Shown: positions 1 to 5,976 of the stretch, piece after piece
How the letters are laid out: every line of letters begins with the position of its first letter
How positions within the stretch are numbered: position 1 is the stretch's first letter
Assembly (NCBI GenBank): GCA_003445855.1
Contig: DMCG01000148.1
Coordinates: 1,630-9,535 of the forward strand
Origin: Spartobacteria bacterium
GTDB lineage: Bacteria > Verrucomicrobiota > Verrucomicrobiia > Chthoniobacterales > UBA10450
Direction of reading: 5' to 3'
Length of the DNA: 7,906 nt
Position numbers and translations under genes: made by a program
The notes under the pieces: model-generated
What the model saw: the letters and a program-made list of their open reading frames with translations, nothing else
What the model was told of the DNA's origin: nothing
The model's database searches: none

Positions 1-66
1 GGCGGCCGACGTTTTCATTTTCGCGAACCTGGCGGAAGCGAATTCGCCCTCTGGTCGAACAAATAG
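1..66 (+). CDS. C-terminal end of a probable VOC (glyoxalase-fold) family protein, 5' truncated
   Basis: Frame 1 is open from the window edge to a TAG at 64-66 and gives 21 residues. The stretch FHFREPGGSEFALWS resembles the last beta strand of vicinal-oxygen-chelate proteins (glyoxalase, dioxygenase, bleomycin-resistance fold), commonly seen as FRDPDGNEFALWS. In that family the Glu after the glycine turn (here in GSE) is often the last metal ligand. The reaction and substrate cannot be told from this tail. It lies on the same strand as the next gene, 83 bases before that gene's preferred ATG. Other folds could end in a similar strand, so the family call is moderate and rests on one short motif. 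Confidence 0.55.
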   Translation, partial: GGRRFHFREPGGSEFALWSNK

Positions 67-95
67 CGCCGATTGATTGTCGATCTTGCGAATAG

Positions 96-124
96 TTGCT
101 CGGGCGGAGGTTGCTGTTTATCAT
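96..124 (+). promoter_or_regulatory. Candidate sigma70-like promoter before the Minf_1886-M16-DUF1844 run
   Basis: TTGCTC at 96-101 (3 of 6 matches to the -35 consensus) and TATCAT at 119-124 (5 of 6 to the -10 consensus) are separated by exactly 17 bases. Transcription would begin near 131, about 19 bases before the ATG at 150. The -35 is poor and such pairs arise by chance, so this is only a candidate. If real, it rules out the in-frame TTG at 96 as the translation start. Confidence 0.3.
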
Positions 125-149
125 ACGCGGCGCGCTACTGTTTACCCAG

Positions 150-584
150 ATGCAAAAGATTGGATTTGCCGAAGCTCTCGATTCGATCGTGGCAAGCGAC
201 CCGCGCTATCAGCGTGAGGCGTATGTTTTTTTGCGCGATGCGCTCGATTTCACCACCAAACAGCAGAAGAAGATAAAAGGGGCCGCCGTGCGTCATGTGG
301 CCGGGCCGGAATTGCTGGACGGCGTGCGGCAATACGCGCTTAAGGAATTTGGGCCGATGGTAATTACGGTGTTTGACTCATGGGGCATTCATTCTTGTGA
401 AGACATTGGGCACATGGTTTTCAACCTGATCGGCGCCGGCATTTTCGGGAAAACGGAGGAAGATTCGATGGAGGACTTCAAGAGCGTTTATGATTTTGAA
501 GAGGCTTTTGTGAAACCGTTCGCGCCCGCGAAGCCGATTGCCGTGAAGCCGCCGCCGGGTCTGCCCGCGCCAAAATCGTTATGA
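150..584 (+). CDS. Minf_1886-family conserved protein (Planctomycetes/Verrucomicrobia-restricted, TIGR04138 type)
   Basis: This 144-residue protein has no known biochemical function. Residues 6-120 match the pattern of the family: DSIVASDPRY then EAYVFLRDALDF near the start, HVAGPELLDGVRQYA at about 49-63, FGPMVITVFDSWGI at 67-80 with CEDIGHMVFNLI following, and GKTEEDSMEDFKSVYDFEEAF at 100-120. The end is a Pro/Ala/Lys-rich tail. There is no signal peptide or membrane segment, so it should be cytoplasmic. I chose ATG 150 because family members begin just before the first helix. The in-frame TTG at 96 would add a hydrophobic 18-residue leader unlike the family. No clear Shine-Dalgarno precedes 150. 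Its stop overlaps the M16 peptidase start as ATGA (581-584), so the two are probably co-translated. Confidence 0.9.
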   Translation: MQKIGFAEALDSIVASDPRYQREAYVFLRDALDFTTKQQKKIKGAAVRHVAGPELLDGVRQYALKEFGPMVITVFDSWGIHSCEDIGHMVFNLIGAGIFGKTEEDSMEDFKSVYDFEEAFVKPFAPAKPIAVKPPPGLPAPKSL

Positions 585-3223
585 GGCGATTCGCGCCGCG
601 TCTGGCGCTTATCGTCGCAATTATGTTTAGCACTGCCAATTTGAAAGCCGCGCCGAGCGACGATTCGGCGGTCATTACATTTCCGCCGAGCTCCGCGCAA
701 AAATGGGTCCTGCCGGACGGTCTGACGGTGATTGTGCAGGAAGATCACAGCGCGCCGGTGGCGAGCGTGCAGGCTTGGTGCGCCACGGGCAGCATCGACG
801 AGGACGAGCGTATCGGCGCGGGCCTGTCGCACATTCTCGAACATATGCTCTTCAAAGGGACGAAGACGCGAACGACCAATGCGATCGCGCAAAAAATTCA
901 GGATGTGGGCGGTTACATCAACGCCTACACCTCATTCGATCGCACCGTTTTCTGGATCGATGTTCCGAAAGATGGCGTTGCCACTGCGTTGGACGTTCTC
1001 TCCGATGCGGTGATGAATTCAACTCTGCCGCCCGAGGAATATTTGAAAGAGCAGGAGGTGATTCGTCGTGAGTTCGCGATGAATCTCGACGATCCCGACC
1101 GAATGACCGGCCTGCTTCTCTTCGCCACAGCTTACCAGAAACATCCCTACCGGCTGCCGGTCATCGGGCAGATGGAAATTTATAACCAGCTCACCCAGGA
1201 GCAGGTGATGCAGTATTACAAGACGCGCTACGTTCCAAACAATCTCACCTTCATCGTGGCGGGAGATGTCGATCCAGAAAAGGTGCATCAGCAGCTGGCC
1301 GATTTTTTCAAGGCCTACCCCGAAAAGTCGCTCAAACCGGTTTTCATTCCCGAGGAACCGCCGCAACTGGGCCGGCGCGAAGTGCACAATGAATTTGCCA
1401 CTGAGCTGACGCGGCTTTCGCTAGCCTGGCACATTCCCGAGATCACGCATCCGGATGTTCCCGCGCTCGATCTGCTCTCGACGATTTTGGGCGATGGGCG
1501 CAGCTCGCGTTTGTACCGGCGCGTGCGTGAAGAGGCTGGCCTGGCCTTTGCCGTTTCAGCTTTTTCCTACACACCGGGCGATCCCGGATTGCTCGGCATC
1601 GATGCCACGGTCGATCCCAAAAAACGCGAGGCCGCGCAGCAATTGATTTTGCAGATCATCAGTGAAGTGAAGCAAGCCGGCGTCACATCGGAGGAGCTGA
1701 TGAAGGCAAAAAAAATCTCGCTCAGTCATCATCTTGATGCGCTGGCAACGATGCGCGGCCAGGCCTCCGATATCGGAGGGAATTGGATGCTCACGCGAAA
1801 TCTGAATTTCAGTCGCGACTATCTCGCTGCCGTCCAGAAAGTGACGCTCGATGATATTCGACGGGTCGCAGGCAAATATCTTGTCGACGCAAACCTCACA
1901 GTCGTCTCGCTCAATCCAAAAGGCTCACTGATCGCGAAAGGAGAAGGCGCGAAGCCCATCAGCGCGGGTGAAGTTCAAAAGTTCGAACTTTCCAACGGCT
2001 TGCGAATTCTCGTGCGCGAAGACGCGCGCCTGCCGCTGGTTTCGATGACCGCCGTGTTCCGAAGCGGACTGCTCGCTGAGACGCCGCAAACCAACGGCGT
2101 TACGCGATTGATGGCCAAGGCGTTGCTCAAAGGAACAAAAACGCGAACGGCGGAGCAGATCGCGAATCAGATCGAAGCTGTCGGCGGTTCGATCGGCAGT
2201 GACGCGGGCAATAACAGTTGCAATGTTTCGCTGCACGTCACCAAGCCCGATCTAAAACTGGGTGTTGATTTGCTTTCGGACGTACTGCTGAACGCGACCA
2301 TGCCGGAAAAAGCGGTGGCGCGCGAAAAAGAAGTTCAGATGGCCGGCCTGAAAGAGGAGGACGAACAGCCTGCGACAGTCGCCCGCAATATTTTGCGCGC
2401 CGCGCTCTTCGGCGACCATCCCTATGCGCTGCGCGCGAACGGCTCGCCCGATTCCGTGCAACGTTTGACCCAGAAAGATCTGCTCGATTTTCGCGATCGT
2501 TATCTGGTGGCCAAAAACGGCGTCATTTCTGTTTTCGGAGACATCAAGGCCGCGGAAGTGAAGAAAGTTTTAGAGCAGACGCTGAGCGCGATGAAGCCCG
2601 GCGCGCTTACCTTAACGGACGCGCATCCAGCAGCGCCCCTGCGCCAAATCACAAATATCGAGAGCCGAAAAGAGAAAGCGCAAGGTGTGATCATGGTCGG
2701 CTACCGCGGCGTCGACATTTTTAGCAAAGATCGACATGCGCTTGAGTTGATCGACGAAGCGAGCAGCGATCTCGGCTCGCGCTTTTTCATTCGCATTCGC
2801 GAACAGATGGGCCTGGCGTATTATGTCGGCGCGAGTCAGATGCAGGGACTTGTGCCCGGGCTTTTTGCCTTTTATCTCGGCACTGATCCGCAAAAAATCG
2901 AGCCGGTAAAAACAGCGCTGCTGGACGAAATCCGGAAACTGGCGAGCGATGGCCTGACGAGTGAAGAGCTGATGCGCGCGAAAAAGAAATTGATCGGCCA
3001 GCAGCAGATCGCCAATCAAAGCAACGATTCCTTTGGTTACCAGTGCGCCTTGGATGAGCTTTACGGCCTCGGCTTTAATCATTACAAATCGCTCGAACAC
3101 GACGTGGAAGCGGTGACGCTTGATGACGTCAAGCGCGCGGCTGGAAAATATTTTCGCGATCAACCGTATGTTTTAGCAACGGTGCGACCGCCAGATGGTT
3201 CCGCAGCTGCGAAAGGAAAATAG
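581..3223 (+). CDS. Exported M16 (pitrilysin/insulinase-type) zinc metallopeptidase, tandem active and inactive halves
   Basis: This 880-residue protein begins with a signal peptide (basic MRR, hydrophobic 8-19, likely cleavage near KAA at 22-24), so it should act outside the cytoplasm. The first half (about 40-450) carries the inverted zinc motif HILEH at 84-88. H84 and H88 are the expected ligands, E87 the catalytic base and E164 the third ligand, 76 residues after H88 as usual in M16. The second half (about 465-870) repeats the fold but has RLMAK at 509-513 in place of HxxEH and G589 where the third ligand would be, so it is catalytically dead. It keeps R740 and Y747, spaced like the substrate-contact Arg/Tyr pair of insulin-degrading enzyme. 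The expected structure is a clamshell peptidase digesting peptides in its chamber. Length is close to pitrilysin/PqqL (about 930). No ribosome-binding motif is visible before the start, so translation probably couples to the upstream gene. The substrate is unknown. Confidence 0.96.
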   Translation: MRRFAPRLALIVAIMFSTANLKAAPSDDSAVITFPPSSAQKWVLPDGLTVIVQEDHSAPVASVQAWCATGSIDEDERIGAGLSHILEHMLFKGTKTRTTNAIAQKIQDVGGYINAYTSFDRTVFWIDVPKDGVATALDVLSDAVMNSTLPPEEYLKEQEVIRREFAMNLDDPDRMTGLLLFATAYQKHPYRLPVIGQMEIYNQLTQEQVMQYYKTRYVPNNLTFIVAGDVDPEKVHQQLADFFKAYPEKSLKPVFIPEEPPQLGRREVHNEFATELTRLSLAWHIPEITHPDVPALDLLSTILGDGRSSRLYRRVREEAGLAFAVSAFSYTPGDPGLLGIDATVDPKKREAAQQLILQIISEVKQAGVTSEELMKAKKISLSHHLDALATMRGQASDIGGNWMLTRNLNFSRDYLAAVQKVTLDDIRRVAGKYLVDANLTVVSLNPKGSLIAKGEGAKPISAGEVQKFELSNGLRILVREDARLPLVSMTAVFRSGLLAETPQTNGVTRLMAKALLKGTKTRTAEQIANQIEAVGGSIGSDAGNNSCNVSLHVTKPDLKLGVDLLSDVLLNATMPEKAVAREKEVQMAGLKEEDEQPATVARNILRAALFGDHPYALRANGSPDSVQRLTQKDLLDFRDRYLVAKNGVISVFGDIKAAEVKKVLEQTLSAMKPGALTLTDAHPAAPLRQITNIESRKEKAQGVIMVGYRGVDIFSKDRHALELIDEASSDLGSRFFIRIREQMGLAYYVGASQMQGLVPGLFAFYLGTDPQKIEPVKTALLDEIRKLASDGLTSEELMRAKKKLIGQQQIANQSNDSFGYQCALDELYGLGFNHYKSLEHDVEAVTLDDVKRAAGKYFRDQPYVLATVRPPDGSAAAKGK
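3212..3217 (+). promoter_or_regulatory. Ribosome-binding site of the DUF1844 gene
   Basis: AAAGGA lies 8 bases before the ATG at 3226, inside the last codons of the M16 peptidase gene. It favours 3226 over the in-frame ATG at 3241. Confidence 0.6.
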
Positions 3224-3225
3224 AC

Positions 3226-3648
3226 ATGGCTGGCGAAAAAATGCAGGCTACCCAGAGCGGCGAGCTGTCACAACGCTTCATCGAGTTTGTCATGATGCAC
3301 GCACAGAATGCCGCGCTTTTTCTCGGGCAGATCCCAAATCCCAAGACCGGCGAGGGTGAAGTGAACCTGGAGCTGGCAAAAATGTTCATCGATCAGCTCG
3401 CCATGATTCAGGAAAAAACGCGCGGAAACCTGACCAACGAAGAAACGATTGTGCTGCGCAACGCGCTCGCAAATTTGCAGATGGTATATGTCGATGTTGC
3501 ACAGAAAGCGCCCAAAGGCGCGCAACCGGCTGCGCCACAGAAAGAGACCGCGCCGGAAAGATCGACATCTACTCCCGAGCAAACGCCGCCAATTACTTCG
3601 ACCGAATCCGAGTCGAAGAAAAAATTCACGAAAAGTTACGGGTCGTAG
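3226..3648 (+). CDS. DUF1844 domain protein
   Basis: This 140-residue soluble protein carries a DUF1844 (PF08899) domain at about 14-92. The diagnostic features are FLGQIPNP at 32-39, the following TGEGEVNLELAK, then FIDQLAMIQEKTRGNLT at 54-70 and a final helix ending LQMVYVDV near 91. The family is all-helical, of unknown function, and found in Verrucomicrobia, Planctomycetes, Acidobacteria and some Proteobacteria. Residues 95-135 are a Pro/Thr/Ser/Glu-rich, probably disordered tail ending in a lysine cluster. There is no signal peptide or membrane helix. The gene starts 2 bases after the M16 stop and has its own ribosome-binding motif, so it is almost surely the last gene of the same transcript. 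A functional link to the peptidase is not shown by the sequence. Confidence 0.92.
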   Translation: MAGEKMQATQSGELSQRFIEFVMMHAQNAALFLGQIPNPKTGEGEVNLELAKMFIDQLAMIQEKTRGNLTNEETIVLRNALANLQMVYVDVAQKAPKGAQPAAPQKETAPERSTSTPEQTPPITSTESESKKKFTKSYGS

Positions 3649-3664
3649 TTAGGACGCCGTACTG

Positions 3665-3787
3665 ATTGTCATCCCGAGGTCGCCGCGGCGACCGAGGGAC
3701 CTCTCAAAAGTTGCTTACGCCCTCCCGTGACCGAAACGCAATCCAAGCTTCGAGTGTGGGATCCTTCACTCCATTCAGGATGACAAT
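3665..3787. repeat. Interspersed GTCATCC-type repeat with inverted ends (MITE/REP-like)
   Basis: The 123-bp element fills most of the gap between the DUF1844 and topoisomerase genes. Its ends are a perfect 10-bp inverted pair, ATTGTCATCC at 3665-3674 and GGATGACAAT at 3778-3787. One mismatch further, two more bases pair (GA against TC). Inside the left arm is a perfect 16-bp palindrome at 3678-3693 (GGTCGCCG/CGGCGACC), followed by GAGGGACCTCTC. The right arm has GGGATCCTTCACTCC before the terminal repeat. I recognise this layout (TCATCC..GAG, hairpin, GAGGGA..CTC, GGATCCTTC..CAGGATGACA) as a type of non-coding repeat dispersed in many environmental bacterial genomes. It encodes nothing. Only one copy lies in the window, so repetitiveness is recalled, not observed. 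Confidence 0.75.
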
Positions 3788-3790
3788 GTG
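3777..3790 (+). promoter_or_regulatory. Ribosome-binding motif and GTG start of topoisomerase IB, formed at the repeat end
   Basis: AGGA at 3777-3780 lies 7 bases before GTG 3788. The AGGA is part of the right terminal inverted repeat. An ATG at 3786 in another frame is followed at once by TGA (ATGTGAGG), so it cannot be used productively. The topoisomerase frame is open upstream to 3731 but has no ATG, GTG or TTG there, so GTG 3788 is the most upstream usable start. Confidence 0.5.
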
Positions 3791-4870
3791 AGGAAAATCA
3801 TCGACCTAAAGATCGTCACCGAACCAGCGGAAGCGGCTGAGGAAGCGGGTTTGCGTTATGTGAACGACGATCAGCCCGGTTACTCACGCAAAGTCAAAGG
3901 CGACGACTTCGAATATTTCGATACCGAGGGAAAGCCGGTTCGCGATGAGCAGCGATTGCTGCGCACTGCACGCCTCGCCATTCCGCCGGCGTGGACAGAT
4001 GTTTGGATTTGTCCCTCACCAAACGGCCACATTCAAGCAACGGGTCGCGATGCGCGTGGCCGCAAACAATATCGCTATCACGATCGCTGGCGTGAAGTGC
4101 GCGACGAAAACAAGTACGACCGGATAGTGATTTTCGCCGAGGCTCTGCCGAAAATTCGCAAACGCGTGCGCGAAGATGTGGCCTTGGCCGGTCTTCCGCG
4201 GAACAAAATCCTGGCAACGGTGGTGCAATTGCTCGAGCGAACATCCATCCGGGTTGGCAACCAGGAGTACGCGCGTGAAAACAAATCGTTCGGCCTAACG
4301 ACCATGCAAGATCGACATGTTGACGTGAAAGGCTCGAAACTGCGTTTTCGTTTTCGCGGCAAGAGCGGACGCATGCATGACGTGGAGACGACCGATAAGC
4401 GCATCGCGAAGACCATCTTGAAGCTGCAGGACTTGCCCGGGCAGGATCTTTTCCAATATGTCGATGAGAAGGGCGAAGTGTGCGACCTCACTTCGCAGGA
4501 TGTGAACGATTATCTGCGCGAGATTACGGGCGAAGATTTCACCGCCAAAGACTTTCGCACCTGGGCGGGAACGGTGCTTGGCGGCATCGCGCTCAATGCG
4601 ATCGGCGCTTTTGAAACGAAGAAGCAGGCGAAAGGGAACGTCAAAGACGCCATCAGCGCGGTCGCAAAAATTCTCGGCAATACTCCGGCGATTTGCCGGA
4701 AATGTTATATTCATCCTGCCGTCCTCGAAGCTTATCTCGATGGAAACTCAATCGAAGGTTTGAAACAGAAGACCGACGAGACGCTGGCAGATAACGTTGT
4801 CGATCTTCGCTCGAGCGAAACCGCCATCCTGAAATTTTTGCAAGCCCGATTGGCGAAGAAGGCTTCCTAG
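3788..4870 (+). CDS. DNA topoisomerase IB (poxvirus/eukaryote type)
   Basis: This 360-residue enzyme relaxes supercoiled DNA by making a single-strand nick through a 3'-phosphotyrosyl link, without ATP or metal. The N-terminal domain (about 20-105) has AGLRYVNDDQPG at 20-31, IPPAWTDVWICPSPNGHIQ at 65-83 and ATGRDARGRKQYRYH at 84-98, typical of bacterial members. The catalytic domain keeps the full set: R155 (RTSIRVGN), K192 (RGKSG hairpin), R257 (DFRTWAGT) and Y307 (AICRKCYIHP). These match vaccinia R130, K167, R223 and Y274. At the vaccinia H265 position there is N298 (GNTP), which I recall as usual in bacterial members. Length fits the bacterial family (about 340-380). The GTG start abuts the upstream repeat. 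The gene stands alone, convergent with the Mla operon and bracketed by palindromic repeats. Confidence 0.96.
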   Translation: MRKIIDLKIVTEPAEAAEEAGLRYVNDDQPGYSRKVKGDDFEYFDTEGKPVRDEQRLLRTARLAIPPAWTDVWICPSPNGHIQATGRDARGRKQYRYHDRWREVRDENKYDRIVIFAEALPKIRKRVREDVALAGLPRNKILATVVQLLERTSIRVGNQEYARENKSFGLTTMQDRHVDVKGSKLRFRFRGKSGRMHDVETTDKRIAKTILKLQDLPGQDLFQYVDEKGEVCDLTSQDVNDYLREITGEDFTAKDFRTWAGTVLGGIALNAIGAFETKKQAKGNVKDAISAVAKILGNTPAICRKCYIHPAVLEAYLDGNSIEGLKQKTDETLADNVVDLRSSETAILKFLQARLAKKAS

Positions 4871-4876
4871 GCCTCC

Positions 4877-4928
4877 TGTAGGGGACGCTGTCAGCGTCCC
4901 GATTGGGAAGCAAACTGCTTCCCCTACA
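4877..4928. repeat. Compound palindromic element: two perfect hairpins inside an outer inverted pair
   Basis: An outer inverted pair, TGTAGGGG (4877-4884) and CCCCTACA (4921-4928), encloses two perfect 8-bp hairpins with 3-base loops. Hairpin 1 pairs GGGACGCT (4882-4889) with AGCGTCCC (4893-4900). Hairpin 2 pairs GGGAAGCA (4905-4912) with TGCTTCCC (4916-4923). The outer stem shares its GGG and CCC with the inner stems, so the folds compete: either two hairpins, or a shortened outer stem with a two-branch interior. This is typical of dispersed REP-like palindromic elements. It lies between two convergent genes and may also help end transcription both ways, but no hairpin is followed by a T-run. 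Confidence 0.75.
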
Positions 4929-4931
4929 ACT

Positions 4932-4947
4932 GGCGGAAAAATCCGCC
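4932..4947. terminator. Hairpin between convergent genes, possible bidirectional terminator
   Basis: GGCGGA (4932-4937) pairs perfectly with TCCGCC (4942-4947) around an AAAA loop. It sits 18 bases beyond the mlaD stop and 61 beyond the topoisomerase stop. The stem is GC-rich, but neither strand has a following T-tract, so a classical intrinsic terminator is not shown. It may instead be the third arm of the neighbouring palindromic element. Confidence 0.35.
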
Positions 4948-4965
4948 TAGCAAATAATTCCTGGT

Positions 4966-5976
4966 TCAACGAGAGCCGCTGCGGGGACTTGGGCTCGGGC
5001 TCCGATGCGTTTTTGTGCTTTTGCGCACGGTGATGGTTGCTTCGCCAGGGGCGGGTGTGGGCGACGCCGCCGGATATTTTTTAGTGCTCGGCCAGATCAA
5101 GCGCCACGGTTGCGCTTTAACCGTCTCGGTAAATTCCTTGATGTTCTCTCCCGCGGGCCCAAGATTGTTGATCATCGATTTCAATTTTTCGGACGATTCA
5201 CGGAAATTTTGCAAGCTAACCCGGATGTTATCGTTCTTCGTCAATTGATCGCTAATTTGCTCGATGCCGGTGAGCGAATGGGAGAGCGCGCCGTCCGGCG
5301 CGGTTAGATCGACAAGGTGTTCGCCAAAAGTCTTGAACTGGCCGAGGGCTTGATTGAGCTCGGAGTTTTCATCGGTGATGTGATTGATATTTTGCGCCGT
5401 TTGTTCGAGTTCCTTCATCGTGGAAGTGGCTTCGGCCGCGACCGGTTTGATCACCTCCAGCATTTTCGCCGCCGCTTCGCTAAAATCGGGCGTGCGTTCG
5501 CCGGCGAACATTTCGCTGTCGTGCGCTCGCCCGGACGTTTCCGTTCCCTGGGTAATATCGATCGCCATTTCGCCGAGTAATCCCAGTTGCATCAGCCGGG
5601 TGTGCGCATCGCGATAGACGAGCGCACTTTTGTCCACTTGCACGTCAACACGCACTTCGAATTTCGGCTTGCCGTCCGCCGGCGTGGGTGTCGCGTTTGG
5701 ATCGGGTGGATGCAGCGCGTCGGCAGCCTCCTGCGCGCGCCGATCCTCTTCGTTTGAGACCGGCGAATACAATCTCTGGACCTGCCCGATCTTACGACCC
5801 GCGAGCATGACCGGCGCGCCCTGTTTAATTCCGGCGGCGTTGTCGAAGTAAATCTTGTAGGTGACGAGCGGCCGGAAAAGACCGGGCGCACCGAGGAGGA
5901 TAAGAGTGAGCGTAATCACCACGACTGTGCCGACCACGAGAAGGCCGGTCATGATTTCATTTCGTCGCAATTGCAT
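4966..5976 (-). CDS. mlaD: MlaD-family MCE-domain lipid-transport protein
   Basis: This 336-residue protein is the substrate-channel subunit of an Mla-type ABC lipid transporter. It has one N-terminal membrane helix (about 10-33) and an MCE domain (about 38-145) facing the periplasm. Family features are YFDNAAGIKQGAPVMLAGRKIGQV at 43-66 and LGLLGEMAIDITQG at 131-144; the LGLLG segment probably lines the hexamer pore. Residues 71-105, rich in Pro, Ala and acidic residues, interrupt the MCE domain and look like a species- or clade-specific insertion. A long helical region follows (about 165-285) with PWRLIWP at 290-296, then a Ser/Pro/Arg/Lys-rich tail. The longer C-terminal half is closer to tethered MCE proteins than to short E. 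coli MlaD (183 aa). The start overlaps the mlaF end by 20 bases and has a strong ribosome-binding site. No mlaC or mlaB follows. Confidence 0.94.
   Translation of the reverse strand: MQLRRNEIMTGLLVVGTVVVITLTLILLGAPGLFRPLVTYKIYFDNAAGIKQGAPVMLAGRKIGQVQRLYSPVSNEEDRRAQEAADALHPPDPNATPTPADGKPKFEVRVDVQVDKSALVYRDAHTRLMQLGLLGEMAIDITQGTETSGRAHDSEMFAGERTPDFSEAAAKMLEVIKPVAAEATSTMKELEQTAQNINHITDENSELNQALGQFKTFGEHLVDLTAPDGALSHSLTGIEQISDQLTKNDNIRVSLQNFRESSEKLKSMINNLGPAGENIKEFTETVKAQPWRLIWPSTKKYPAASPTPAPGEATITVRKSTKTHRSPSPSPRSGSR

Noticed and set aside
96..149. In-frame TTG start extending the Minf_1886-family protein by 18 residues
   Set aside because: The extra residues are hydrophobic and unlike the family N-terminus. 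They overlap a candidate promoter (-35 at 96, -10 at 119). ATG 150 matches where the family begins.
2612..3163. 183-codon open frame on the minus strand opposite the M16 peptidase
   Set aside because: It is antisense to a clearly coding gene, has no recognisable motif, and is explained by GC-rich codon structure of the sense gene.
3665..3787. Repeat element as a possible tRNA, riboswitch or CRISPR unit
   Set aside because: There is no cloverleaf, no repeated unit with spacers and no known aptamer core. The inverted ends and recalled layout fit a dispersed non-coding repeat better.
4078..4714. Minus-strand open frames of 137 and 139 codons opposite topoisomerase IB
   Set aside because: The sense frame carries all catalytic residues of topoisomerase IB, so the antisense frames are by-products.
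4877..4947. Classical rho-independent terminator
   Set aside because: The stems are strong, but no T-run follows on either strand. I therefore list a palindromic element plus a low-confidence terminator role.
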